NCBI RefSeq assembly: GCF_000024025.1
Contig: NC_013131.1
Span: 2,170,001 to 2,234,000 of the forward strand
DNA length: 64,000 nt
Source: Catenulispora acidiphila DSM 44928
GTDB taxonomy: Bacteria; Actinomycetota; Actinomycetes; Streptomycetales; Catenulisporaceae
Direction: 5' to 3'
The number at the start of each line of letters is the position of its first letter. Positions within the stretch are counted from its first letter, which is position 1. A program made the position numbers and the translations under genes. Shown in pieces: positions 42,835 through 51,022 of this stretch. The notes beneath the pieces are model-generated. The model did not search any database and was not told the DNA's origin. It saw only the letters and a program-made list of their open reading frames with translations.

Positions 42835-44109
42835 ATGACCGACTTGAAGATCGTGGACGTGGTCATCACCCCGGTCGCGCTGAAGGATCCACCGCTGCTC
42901 AATTCCTCCGGCGTGCACGAGCCGTTCGCCCTCCGTTCCATCGTCGAGGTCCAGACCGACGCCGGCATCGTCGGGATCTCCGAGGCCTACGGCGACGACG
43001 CGACCCTGGCGCTGCTGCACCAGGCTGCCACGGCGGTGGTCGGTACCGACGTGTTCGACCTCAACGAACTGAGCCGCCGGGTCGCGAGCGCGGTCGGCGG
43101 CTCAGCCGCGTCCTCGCCGACCGAGCTGATCGGCACGGCCAGCCACGACAAGACCGTCGCCCAAGCGACCGCGGCCTTCGAGGTGGCTTGCTACGACGCG
43201 CAGGGCAAGGCCACCGGCCGCCGCGTCGTCGATCTGCTCGGCGGCGCGGTCCGCGAACGCGTCGACTTCAGCGCCTACCTCTTCTACAAGTGGGCCGAGC
43301 ACCCCGGAGACTTCGACGTCGACTCCTGGGGCGAGGCGCTGGACCCCGACGGCATCGTGAAGCAGGCGCGCCGGATGGTGGACCGCTACGGCTTCGGCTC
43401 GCTGAAGCTCAAGGGCGGCGTCTTCGCGCCTGAGGAAGAGATCGAGGCAGTCAAGGCTCTGCGACGCGAGTTCCCCGACCGTCCGGTGCGCATCGACCCG
43501 AACGCGAACTGGTCGGTGCAGACCAGCCACCGGGTCGCCGCAGCGCTGGAGGGCGAACTCGAATACCTCGAGGACCCGACGCCGGGCATCCCGGGGATGG
43601 CCGAGGTCGCGGCGAAGACGTCGCTGCCGCTGGCGACCAACATGTGCGTGACGAGCTTCGCGGAGATCCCCGAGTCGGTGCGGCTCGGCGCGGTGCAGGT
43701 GATCTTGTCCGACCACCACTTCTGGGGCGGCTTCCGGGCCACGCAGAACCTGGCGGCGCTGTGCCAGACCTTCGGTTTGGGACTGTCGATGCACTCGAAC
43801 ACCCACCTCGGGGTCAGCCTCGCGGCGATGGCGCACATCGCCGCCGCGACACCGAATCTGACCTACGCGCTCGACACGCACACGCCGTGGAAGTCCGAGG
43901 AGGAGGACGTCGTTCTCGGCGGCGGGCTCACCTTCACCGACGGCGCGGTGACGCTGCCTTCCGGTCCCGGACTCGGCGTGGAGTTGGACCGGGACGCGCT
44001 CGCCAAGCTGCACGAGCAGTACCTGACGTGCGGGATCCGGCGGCGCGACGATGTGGGATGGATGCGGCAGGTGCACCCGGAGTGGACCGGCAAGCGGCCG
44101 CGGTTCTGA
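42835..44109 (+). CDS. Enolase-superfamily acid-sugar dehydratase, glucarate dehydratase-like
   Basis: 424 residues. The capping domain begins LKIVDVVITPVALKDPPLLN and the barrel shows the catalytic Lys pair LKLKGG, metal ligands in IDPNANW, LEDP and ATNM, and the downstream His region SDHHFWGGFRATQNL and SMHSNTHLGVSLAAMAHIAAA. This is typical of glucarate/idarate dehydratases, which dehydrate C6 aldarates to 5-keto-4-deoxyglucarate. GGAGG sits 7 bases before ATG 42835. The unknown TIM-barrel-like gene at 44153 follows after 43 bases and may act in the same pathway. Confidence 0.85.
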   Translation: MTDLKIVDVVITPVALKDPPLLNSSGVHEPFALRSIVEVQTDAGIVGISEAYGDDATLALLHQAATAVVGTDVFDLNELSRRVASAVGGSAASSPTELIGTASHDKTVAQATAAFEVACYDAQGKATGRRVVDLLGGAVRERVDFSAYLFYKWAEHPGDFDVDSWGEALDPDGIVKQARRMVDRYGFGSLKLKGGVFAPEEEIEAVKALRREFPDRPVRIDPNANWSVQTSHRVAAALEGELEYLEDPTPGIPGMAEVAAKTSLPLATNMCVTSFAEIPESVRLGAVQVILSDHHFWGGFRATQNLAALCQTFGLGLSMHSNTHLGVSLAAMAHIAAATPNLTYALDTHTPWKSEEEDVVLGGGLTFTDGAVTLPSGPGLGVELDRDALAKLHEQYLTCGIRRRDDVGWMRQVHPEWTGKRPRF

Positions 44110-44152
44110 TGGTTCGGCGGGGGTCGGCTACGGATACGTTCGGAGGTAGGCC

Positions 44153-45289
44153 ATGAACGCAGCGACGTATGTGTACCCCTGGGATGTGGTCGGGGACGCC
44201 TCGGCCGCCGAGTCGATCGCCGGGCTCGGCGTCGACCACGCGGTCGTCGCAGCGTTCTACCACGCCACGCGCGTCTTCACGCCGCGCCATCCGGTGCACC
44301 GGGTGGTGGTCGCCGAGCGCACCGCCTCCTACCTGCCGGTCGGCGACGCCTGGGAGCAGGTCCTGCCGGCGGCGCAGACCTGGGTGGAGTCCGAGGACGC
44401 CTTCGGCGCCACGGCTGCCGCGCTGGCCGCGGCCGGCGTGCCGACGCACGCGTGGGTCGTGGTCGACCACGTGGACCGCTTCGAGGCGCCGCACGTCGTG
44501 AACGCCTACGGCGACACCTATCCGTGGGCCCTGTGTCCCTCGCACGAAGCAGCGCTCGAATACGCGGTCGGTCTGGCGGCGGTGGTCGCCGCCCGCTCCG
44601 ACATCGCCGGCGTCGAGTTCGAGGCCGCCGGCTGGTACGGCTTCGACCACCTGCACGAGCACGACAAGGTCGCCGGCATCCCGCTGTCCGAGGACGAGCT
44701 GTACCTGATGTCGCTGTGCTTCTGCGACGCCTGCCGCGAGGAGTATCAGGCCTCTGGCATCGACGTCGGCCGGCTCCGCGAGCTCGTGTGCACGCGCCTG
44801 GACGCACGCTTCGCCGCCTCCTCACCCCTGCCCGGCGGCCTTCCTGACGCCGACCTGGCCGCGGCGGTGCTGGCGACGCGCACCCGCGTGGCGAACCGCC
44901 TGCGCGGCGCGATGGTGCGCGAAGTGCGGACGCAGCGCGCCCACGACTTCCCGATCCTGTTCCACGCCAACCCCGACCCGCACCGCTCGACCGCCTTCAC
45001 CGGCGTCGACGTGGCGACGCTGCCCAAGGACACCGGCGTGGTGGTGAACTGCTGGAACGGCAAGACCGACAACGTCGCCCACACCGTTGGCCACGACGCG
45101 CCGGTCGCCGCCGGACTGCTCGGGATACGCGGCATGGGAGCCGACAGCGAAGGGCTCGCGGCGCAGGCGATCGCGATGCGTGCGGCGGGCGCGAGCGGCA
45201 TCCGTCTCTACCATGGCGGTCTGGGCTCCACCGCGGACCTGGACGCGATGCGAGGCGCGGTCACGGCGTTTCACGAGGGCGCGAGTTAG
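44153..45289 (+). CDS. Uncharacterised TIM-barrel-like protein with CFCDAC motif
   Basis: 378 residues, not assigned to a known enzyme. Start ATG 44153 has GGAGG six bases upstream. Alternating strand/helix stretches (HAWVVVDHVDRF, AGVEFEAAGWYGFDHLHEHDK, FPILFHANPDP, GIRGMGADSEG, GIRLYHGGLGS) suggest an (alpha/beta) barrel like glycosidase-type families. The motif LCFCDACREEYQASG near 190 resembles a cysteine pair seen in glycosyl-hydrolase-like proteins of unknown role. Its place behind a glucarate-dehydratase-like gene suggests sugar or sugar-acid metabolism. It overlaps the TetR gene's end by 4 bases, convergently. Confidence 0.6.
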   Translation: MNAATYVYPWDVVGDASAAESIAGLGVDHAVVAAFYHATRVFTPRHPVHRVVVAERTASYLPVGDAWEQVLPAAQTWVESEDAFGATAAALAAAGVPTHAWVVVDHVDRFEAPHVVNAYGDTYPWALCPSHEAALEYAVGLAAVVAARSDIAGVEFEAAGWYGFDHLHEHDKVAGIPLSEDELYLMSLCFCDACREEYQASGIDVGRLRELVCTRLDARFAASSPLPGGLPDADLAAAVLATRTRVANRLRGAMVREVRTQRAHDFPILFHANPDPHRSTAFTGVDVATLPKDTGVVVNCWNGKTDNVAHTVGHDAPVAAGLLGIRGMGADSEGLAAQAIAMRAAGASGIRLYHGGLGSTADLDAMRGAVTAFHEGAS

Positions 45290-45870
45290 GGCACAGGGAA
45301 GTCCAACGCGGCGGACAAGGTGCGGAGGCAGACCGCACGCACCTCGTCGCGTTCTATCGCCTCGCTCTGAAGCCACTCGACGCACATCTCCCGGACGAAG
45401 ACCAGCCAGGCTCGCAGTATCGCGGACGCCGTCTCGCGCGCGCGTCCGGTGAAGCCCGCGGCGTCCAGCATCCGCGCGCGCAGCACGGCGAGCTCGTCGT
45501 CGATGATCGCCTGGATCATCGGATCGCCGGCCAGCGTCCGGTTGGCGGCGAGCACGGTGAGCCGATGCGCGGCGAAGTAGTCGATGTGCGCGTCCAGGGC
45601 TGCCGAGACGGTCTCGGCCAAGGGCAGGTCCGGGTCGAGGTGGGAGTTCTCGAGCAGCCGTTCGGCGGCGCGCCGGTAGATCGCGGCGAACAGCTCGCGC
45701 TTGCCGGGGAAGTACTTGTACAGCAGCGCCCGCGACACTCCGACGTGCGCGGCGATGTCCTCCATGAGCACGTCGTCGTAGGGCTGTGTGGCGAAGAACT
45801 CCGCGCCGGCGTCCAGCAGTTCCTCGCGCCGCTGCTCGGGTTTGAGCCGTCGCCTCGTCACGGACCGCAT
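45286..45870 (-). CDS. TetR-family transcriptional regulator
   Basis: 194 residues. The DNA-binding domain RREELLDAGAEFFATQPYDDVLMEDIAAHVGVSRALLYKYFPGKRELFAAIYRRA is a textbook TetR helix-turn-helix; the helical C-terminal half should form the ligand pocket and dimer. It is divergent from the gene at 45955, with inverted TAGTTGAC sites between them. It converges with the TIM-barrel-like gene. Confidence 0.88.
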   Translation of the reverse strand: MRSVTRRRLKPEQRREELLDAGAEFFATQPYDDVLMEDIAAHVGVSRALLYKYFPGKRELFAAIYRRAAERLLENSHLDPDLPLAETVSAALDAHIDYFAAHRLTVLAANRTLAGDPMIQAIIDDELAVLRARMLDAAGFTGRARETASAILRAWLVFVREMCVEWLQSEAIERDEVRAVCLRTLSAALDFPVP

Positions 45871-45941
45871 GGTAGTTGACGCGTGTTCACCAGCGCGGGT
45901 ACGTTCGTGCCCTGACGCTTAGTAGACACACGTCAACTACC
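45871..45941. promoter_or_regulatory. Paired TetR operators in a divergent promoter
   Basis: GGTAGTTGACGCGTG (45871-45885) and its inverse CACACGTCAACTACC (45927-45941) match at 14 of 15 positions. The right site is part of a 20-bp imperfect palindrome TAGT-GAC...GTC-ACTA. TTGACG inside the left site (45876-45881) with TACGTT (45900-45905), 18 bases apart, could be the promoter of the gene at 45955, so a bound TetR protein would block it. Confidence 0.7.
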
Positions 45942-45954
45942 GGGGAGGCGCGAG

Positions 45955-46422
45955 GTGAAGGCCCGCCGCATCGAAGTCACCGACGCGATCCGCGCATCCG
46001 ATGAGCTTCCCGAGCTCCCCGTCCCCGACTACGCCAGCGCTTTCGCCGTTCCCATCCCGCAGACGGCGACTCGGTCGCCCGAGGACTGGGCACGATCAGT
46101 GTTCGAAGACGCGCCCTCGCCGATCCGCCGGCTCGTCCGCACGGGCTGGCGCTTCCCGCTCCGGTTCGACCTCGCGGCGCCCGGGCCCGACCAGGTGCTC
46201 GGCGCTCGCATCACCTCCAGCGCCGCCTCGCGGATCATCCTCGAGCAACGCTCGCCGGCGCTGCTCGCGCACAACATCGTGTCCGTCGAACCGGCCCGCG
46301 TCGTCTGGGTGACCGTCGTGAGCTACCGCCGCCCGATCGGGCGTCCGTTGTGGGCGCTCTCCGCGCTGATCCACCACCGGGTTCTGCCCTACCTGCTCAC
46401 CAGAGCAGCCCGCACGTTGTGA
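45955..46422 (+). CDS. DUF2867-like protein, TetR-controlled
   Basis: 155 residues. The sequence SPEDWARSVFEDAPSPIRRLVRTGWRFPLRF and the ending ALIHHRVLPYLLTRAA resemble short DUF2867/SRPBCC-like proteins found next to TetR genes; no catalytic residues are evident. GTG 45955 follows a GGGGAGG. It is divergent from the TetR gene and probably repressed by it. Confidence 0.65.
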   Translation: MKARRIEVTDAIRASDELPELPVPDYASAFAVPIPQTATRSPEDWARSVFEDAPSPIRRLVRTGWRFPLRFDLAAPGPDQVLGARITSSAASRIILEQRSPALLAHNIVSVEPARVVWVTVVSYRRPIGRPLWALSALIHHRVLPYLLTRAARTL

Positions 46423-46438
46423 TCGGCGCGGCGTCCGT

Positions 46439-47269
46439 CTATCCCTGCGTGAGCCCGACCAACTTCAAGCTCAGCTGATACAACTCCGCCCGCGCCCGCG
46501 TGTCATAGGCCTGCTTCAAGGCCTGTGACTCCCGCTGCCGGTCGTAGAACCGTCCGCTGACCCCTGCCAGCTTCGGATCCGTCACGAGCCGCCACGTCGC
46601 CTCGACGCCGGTCTCCAGGCTGTCGATGCTGTGCCCGGCTTCCTGGAGCACCATCTTCGTCGGCATGTACGTCGCCGGATGCAGGCTGTTGAACGTGACC
46701 TCCGCTGCCGGCACGCGCTCGGCCAGCTCCACCGTCGAGGCGATCTGCGCCAGCTTGCTCTGGCAGTACGCCCGGATACCGCTGTACCCGTGCTCCAGCA
46801 TCACGTCGTCGAACTCGATCTCCTGCTGCCCGAGCGAGGCGACGTTCACCACCCGCGCCGGCGCCGAGGCGCGCAGCAGCGGCAACAACTCCTGCGTCAA
46901 CAGGAACCCGGCCAGGTAGTTCACCGCGAAGCGGAGCTCATAGCCGTCCTTGCTCTCGCGCCGATCGCGGCCGTCCGGCTCCCCGCTGCCGATGCCGGCG
47001 TTGCTCACCAGGACGTCGAGGCGCTCGGTGGCGCCCCGCACCGCAGCCGCAAGCTCGCGCACCTGCGCCAGCTCCGCCAGATCGGCACGGAACGTCGCGG
47101 GCCGCGCGACCCCGTGCTCGTCGCGGATGGCATCCGCGGTCGCATCGAGACGCCCCTGATCGCGTCCGTGCAACAGAACGGTGTCGCCCCCGGCGGCCAA
47201 CCGATGGGCCAGCGCACGACCGAGGCCGTCGGTCGCGCCGGTGATGAGGACTGTGCGGGCATGAGTCAT
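46439..47269 (-). CDS. Short-chain dehydrogenase/reductase
   Basis: 276-residue Rossmann-fold oxidoreductase. Cofactor motif VLITGATDGLGRALAHRLA (TGxxxGxG), LVSNAGIG (NAG), Ser in VNVASLGQQ and catalytic Tyr-X3-Lys in AYCQSKLA. Likely uses NADP(H); substrate unknown. Arg in HGRDQGR after strand two suggests NADP preference. AGGAGT lies eight bases before ATG 47269. It is on the same strand as, and downstream of, the DUF2867 gene. Confidence 0.88.
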   Translation of the reverse strand: MTHARTVLITGATDGLGRALAHRLAAGGDTVLLHGRDQGRLDATADAIRDEHGVARPATFRADLAELAQVRELAAAVRGATERLDVLVSNAGIGSGEPDGRDRRESKDGYELRFAVNYLAGFLLTQELLPLLRASAPARVVNVASLGQQEIEFDDVMLEHGYSGIRAYCQSKLAQIASTVELAERVPAAEVTFNSLHPATYMPTKMVLQEAGHSIDSLETGVEATWRLVTDPKLAGVSGRFYDRQRESQALKQAYDTRARAELYQLSLKLVGLTQG

Positions 47270-47345
47270 GGCACGGACTCCTAAGCAGACTTCATTGGGG
47301 TGTGCAGAACTCAGCCTACCCCTTGTCGAGACGGAACGTCTCGAT

Positions 47346-47936
47346 TTATTGCCGGGACTGCCGCCAGCGCCGCTGCCAGGCGCGCCCCAGCGCCGGATAC
47401 ACGATCAGGTGGCGGAAGGGCTTGATGAACGCCATATACGCGGCGCCGGCGCGCCCGTTCGGCTTCACCAGGATCGCCAGCTGTCCGCGCCATCCGCCCC
47501 GGCCGTCGGGAACCCATCCGAGGTGCAGGATCCCGTGCATCGTCCCGTTGGCGATCTCCATGGCGCGCTCGTTCCCGCGCTCGTAGAGCAGGGTGAAATC
47601 AGAGGCTTGATTTGCAGGCGCCGCGTCCCGCAGCTGTTCCCGCAACTCCTCCGGCAGCCGGTCCCGCAGCGACGGCACGCGCGACCCGAGCCCGGTGGAC
47701 TGCCGGTCCAGGCGCATTACCGCCCCCAGCTTGAACCGCAGCCAGAACAGCGCTCTGGTCGGCAGCGACGCGTCCTTCTCCAAGCCGCCGTCGAACACCG
47801 AGACCAGCACGGCGAAATCGTCCGGCCCGCCGCCCGGCGCCGGCAGTTCCCAGACGTCCTCCAGCAGGAAGTCGCCCGCGATCTCGTGGACCAGCCACGG
47901 TTGGGCGGTGTGCGCCGCCCCGGGGAGCCGTCGCAT
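47346..47936 (-). CDS. DUF2867 family protein
   Basis: 196 residues: AQPWLVHEIAGDFLLEDVWELPAPGGGPDDF at the N-terminus is the DUF2867 pattern, and LYERGNERAMEIANGTMHGILHLGWVPD plus KPFRHLIVYPALGRAW complete the domain. The fold may be SRPBCC-like with a ligand pocket; function unknown. Start 47936 has AAAGGGG five bases upstream. It lies between the SDR gene and nagB on the same strand, 52 bases after nagB's stop. Confidence 0.75.
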   Translation of the reverse strand: MRRLPGAAHTAQPWLVHEIAGDFLLEDVWELPAPGGGPDDFAVLVSVFDGGLEKDASLPTRALFWLRFKLGAVMRLDRQSTGLGSRVPSLRDRLPEELREQLRDAAPANQASDFTLLYERGNERAMEIANGTMHGILHLGWVPDGRGGWRGQLAILVKPNGRAGAAYMAFIKPFRHLIVYPALGRAWQRRWRQSRQ

Positions 47937-47988
47937 GACCGCCCCTTTCCCGATCAGGAGCCGGTCCGGGCACACCGCGCGGGATCGG

Positions 47989-48771
47989 TCAGATCCCCTG
48001 CCACGCCGGCTTCGAAGCGAACGTCGCCTTGTAGTAGTCCGAGAGCTTCAGCTGCTGCGCCGCGGCCTCGTCCACGACCACCGTAGCGTGCGGGTGCAGC
48101 TGGAGCGCCGAGGCCGGCACCATGCTGGAGACCGGGCCCTCGACGGTCGCCGCGACCGCCTCGGCCTTGCCCGCGCCGGTGGCCAGCAGGACCAGGTGGC
48201 GGGCCTGCAGGATGGTGCCGATGCCCTGGGTGATGACGTGCCGCGGGACCTCGTCCAGACCGTTGAAGAACCGGGCGTTGTCCACCCGGGTCCGCTCTGT
48301 CAGAGTCTTGATACGGGTCCGGGAGGCCAGGGAGGAGACCGGCTCGTTGAAGCCGATGTGGCCGTCGGTGCCGATGCCCAGCAGCTGCAGGTCCACGCCG
48401 CCGGCGTCGGCGAGCTGCTGCTCGTAGGCGGCGCAGGCGCCCGGCAGGTCCTCGGCGCCGCCGTCCGGGCCCAGGAACGCCGAGTCGCCGATGCCCAGCG
48501 GCGCCAGCACCTCGCGCTTGAGCACCTCGCGGTAGGACTCCGGGTGCCCGGCGGGCAGGCCCACGTACTCGTCGAGCTGGCACACCTTGAGGCGCCCCAC
48601 ATCCACCTGCCCGGCGGCGACCTTCGCGGCCAGCGCCTGGTACACCGGCAGCGGTGTGGAGCCGGTGGCGACGCCGAACAGCGCCTCGGGCTTGCGGGCG
48701 ATCAGGTCGGCGACGGCCGAGGCGACGAGTTCGCCCTGGGCTGCGGCGTCCGCGACGATGACGACTTCCAT
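47989..48771 (-). CDS. nagB: Glucosamine-6-phosphate deaminase
   Basis: 260-residue NagB. Characteristic blocks: ALFGVATGSTPLPVYQAL (phosphate loop), VCQLDEYVGLP (catalytic Asp and DEY), LGIGTDGHIGFNEP (catalytic His and Glu), TQGIGTILQARHLVLLATGAGKAEAV, and SALQLHPHATVVVDEAAA. It converts glucosamine-6-phosphate to fructose-6-phosphate and ammonia, the last step in using GlcNAc brought in by the cluster at 24-29 kb. Start 48771 has AGGGG five bases upstream. Two adjacent DasR-like sites lie 72-98 bases upstream. Confidence 0.93.
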   Translation of the reverse strand: MEVVIVADAAAQGELVASAVADLIARKPEALFGVATGSTPLPVYQALAAKVAAGQVDVGRLKVCQLDEYVGLPAGHPESYREVLKREVLAPLGIGDSAFLGPDGGAEDLPGACAAYEQQLADAGGVDLQLLGIGTDGHIGFNEPVSSLASRTRIKTLTERTRVDNARFFNGLDEVPRHVITQGIGTILQARHLVLLATGAGKAEAVAATVEGPVSSMVPASALQLHPHATVVVDEAAAQQLKLSDYYKATFASKPAWQGI

Positions 48772-48842
48772 GGCGACCCCTGGATCTGCTCTGGCACTGG
48801 ACGGTGGCTTCGCTGGTACGGCTGTGGTTGCTGCGGTGGTAC

Positions 48843-48869
48843 CGGTCTGGACCATTGGTATAGACCAAA
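48843..48869. promoter_or_regulatory. Two adjacent DasR-like operators upstream of nagB
   Basis: ATTGGTATAGACCAAA (48854-48869) matches 11 of 12 core bases of the DasR consensus TGGTCTAGACCA, and CGGTCTGGACCA (48843-48854) matches 10 of 12. Their centres are 13 bp apart. nagB is a known DasR target in Streptomyces, so the assignment is well supported by context. Confidence 0.8.
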
Positions 48870-48992
48870 GATACCGGAGTCGTGCGCGCCCCGCGCAGCC
48901 GGGATGTGACGGCGCGGCCAACCGTGCGAGACCGCCGGATGACGACCAAAGCGCCCTTTCCGGAGGCGGCGACAATTGTTACGGTCGCCGCC

Positions 48993-49529
48993 ATGGCAAA
49001 CCGTTCCCACCTCTACGCAGCGAACACGCTGCCCACCGGCGAGAGCCGTCCGGCCACGGTCGCGGGCATCTCCGAACACAACTGGAGCATCCCGCTGGCC
49101 CACCTGCTCCTCGTCAGCTTCGACACCCGCGTCGTCCCCTCGATGATCTGGGACCAGCGGATCGGAGTGGCCGGGGACTACGACCGGGGAGCGGCGCTGT
49201 TACTGGACCTGCTGCGCGTGGTGGGGGAGGAGGTCGAGGACGAGCAGGACTTCGTCTCGGTCGTCGCGACGACCAAGGCTCAGCTGGACAAGCAGCGGGC
49301 CAAGTACTTCCTGCTGGAGGCCGGCGAGATCCTCGACATGGACGAGGAACCCCTTGAGACGGCGACGGACCGGCTCGTCGCCGAGCACATCCCCGCTCTT
49401 GCCGCCCACGCCGAGGCCGCGATCGCCGGGGAGAACGCCGAATGGCTCGCCATCGCCCGCGGACGCTGGCGGGAGCACTTCTACTCCTTTTACAACGACA
49501 CGCTCTACTACTCCTTCGAGACCGACTAG
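48993..49529 (+). CDS. Conserved hypothetical protein
   Basis: 178 residues. The sequence MANRSHLYAANTLPTGES...ATVAGISEHNWSIPLAHLLLVSFDTRVVPSMIWDQRIGVAGDY is soluble and mixed alpha/beta, followed by acidic helices (LRVVGEEVEDEQDFVSVVATTKAQLDKQ) and an aromatic C-terminus (REHFYSFYNDTLYYSFETD). The family is known only as uncharacterised. ATG 48993 has a poor ribosome binding site. It is divergent from nagB, so the DasR-like sites could affect it as well. Confidence 0.65.
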   Translation: MANRSHLYAANTLPTGESRPATVAGISEHNWSIPLAHLLLVSFDTRVVPSMIWDQRIGVAGDYDRGAALLLDLLRVVGEEVEDEQDFVSVVATTKAQLDKQRAKYFLLEAGEILDMDEEPLETATDRLVAEHIPALAAHAEAAIAGENAEWLAIARGRWREHFYSFYNDTLYYSFETD

Positions 49530-49541
49530 CGAAGGCTGATA

Positions 49542-50432
49542 TCAGAGTTCGAAGTCCTCGCGGTTCTCGAATTCTCCGCGGTTCTCCCCGATCCACTCCC
49601 GCAACGACCGCGCCGGCCGCCCGGTGATCCGCTCCACAGCGTTGGTGACCGGCGCGGGCCGGCCCACCGAGGCCGCCGCGCTGTCCAGCAGCGACTCCAG
49701 GACCGGCGCCGACAGCCACGGCTCACGGCGGGCGAGCGCGTCCTCGCGGCTGATCGCGCGCACCGGGATCGTGCGCCCGAGGACCGCGCCGACGGTCGCG
49801 ACCGCCTCGTCCAGGGACATCGATTCCGGTCCGGTGAGGATCTGCATCCGGCTGCGGTGGGTGTCGTGCAGGAGCAGATCGACGGCTGCTTCGGCGACGT
49901 CGCCGGGATGGATCGGCACGCACTGCGCCGCCGGATACGGAAGCTCCACGGGCTCGCCGGCGCGGATCGCAGTTCCCCAGTCCCGGTGCGCGTTGGTGGC
50001 GAGCCAACTGGGATACAGGATCGTGTGATCGAGGCCTGATTCGGCGACGGCTTGCTCGGCCGCCCGGTGGATTCGCCCGATCGGCCCACGGAATTCGGCC
50101 GCTTCGTAGGACGCGGGGGAGGACAGGAAGACGACGTGGCGTACCCCTGCCTCCTTCGCCGCGTGCAGGAACGGTGCGGCGCTGCCGCGGGTCGCGTAGA
50201 GGAAGACGGCGTCGACGTCCTTCAAGGCGGTCTCGAAGCCGTCCAAGCCGTCGGCGGCTCCGTCGGGTCCTGCCGGTGCGGTCAGATCCAGGCCGACGGT
50301 CTCGACGCCGTCCGGCACGGTCAACGTTCCCTTGTCCCGTGCCGAGGCGCGGACCTGCTGCCCGGCGGCGTGCAGCCGGGTGACGACACGGCGGCCGATG
50401 TTCCCGCGCGCGCCGGTGACGAGGACGGTCAT
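49542..50432 (-). CDS. NmrA/NAD(P)H-binding family oxidoreductase-like protein
   Basis: 296 residues with an atypical SDR Rossmann fold: MTVLVTGARGNIGRRVVTRLHAAG (GxxGxxG), ASARD after strand two, FLYATRG, and HVVFLSSPASYEAAEF; no Tyr-X3-Lys catalytic pair is visible at the usual place. Relatives include QorB-type quinone oxidoreductases and redox sensors such as NmrA. Start 50432 has GGGGAG seven bases upstream. It is divergent from the MarR gene at 50516, whose product probably controls it. Confidence 0.82.
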   Translation of the reverse strand: MTVLVTGARGNIGRRVVTRLHAAGQQVRASARDKGTLTVPDGVETVGLDLTAPAGPDGAADGLDGFETALKDVDAVFLYATRGSAAPFLHAAKEAGVRHVVFLSSPASYEAAEFRGPIGRIHRAAEQAVAESGLDHTILYPSWLATNAHRDWGTAIRAGEPVELPYPAAQCVPIHPGDVAEAAVDLLLHDTHRSRMQILTGPESMSLDEAVATVGAVLGRTIPVRAISREDALARREPWLSAPVLESLLDSAAASVGRPAPVTNAVERITGRPARSLREWIGENRGEFENREDFEL

Positions 50433-50482
50433 GTCTGGACTCCCCGGATAAAATGGGTCGGATGCCCTGTTCGCCAAAACAC

Positions 50483-50496
50483 CTTTGATTCCAAAG
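50483..50496. promoter_or_regulatory. Candidate MarR operator
   Basis: CTTTG and CAAAG flank a 4-base centre in the 83-base divergent spacer between the NmrA-like and MarR genes. The spacer is AT-rich relative to its surroundings. Assignment is by position and symmetry only. Confidence 0.35.
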
Positions 50497-50515
50497 ATAA
50501 AAGGAGAGGGCCCGC

Positions 50516-51022
50516 GTGTCCACCGAACCGAAGCGCACCCGGGGCGCGGCCGCGCCGTCCCGGCCCGCCGCCGACGCAGGCCTCGAAGACGCGGTCCGCG
50601 ACCTGCTCCTGCTGATGCCCCGCCTGGTCGCCCGCGCCAAACGCATCCCCCCGCCGCCGGAACTCCGCGACCTCACCCTCGGCCCGCGCCACCTGTCCCT
50701 GCTGGTCTTCCTCCTGCTCGACGGCCCGATGACGGTCAACGACCTTGCCGCCCGCCTCCAGGTCGCGCCCACCACCACCAGCCTGGTGATCGCCGACCTG
50801 AGCCGCAAAGGCGTCCTGCACCGCGCCGAGGACGACACCGACCGCCGCCGCCGCATCATCAGCATCACCCCCGCCGCCCGCCCCGCCATCGAGACCTGGC
50901 TCGCCCCCGGCGCCGAAGCCTGGCGCCGCGCCCTGCGCCCCCTGACCCCCGCCCAACGCCGCACGGTCGTGGACGCGCTGCTGGCCTACGAGGCGGCTGT
51001 CGGAGAGCTGCGGGAGGGGTGA
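50516..51022 (+). CDS. MarR-family transcriptional regulator
   Basis: 168 residues. Core LGPRHLSLLVFLLLDGPMTVNDLAARLQVAPTTTSLVIADLSRKGVLHRAEDDTDRRRRIISIT is a MarR winged helix-turn-helix with the DxxDRRRR wing. The N-terminal ~25 residues are disordered. GTG 50516 has AGGAG nine bases upstream. It likely represses the divergent NmrA-like gene in response to a quinone or electrophile, as in similar gene pairs. Confidence 0.87.
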   Translation: MSTEPKRTRGAAAPSRPAADAGLEDAVRDLLLLMPRLVARAKRIPPPPELRDLTLGPRHLSLLVFLLLDGPMTVNDLAARLQVAPTTTSLVIADLSRKGVLHRAEDDTDRRRRIISITPAARPAIETWLAPGAEAWRRALRPLTPAQRRTVVDALLAYEAAVGELREG

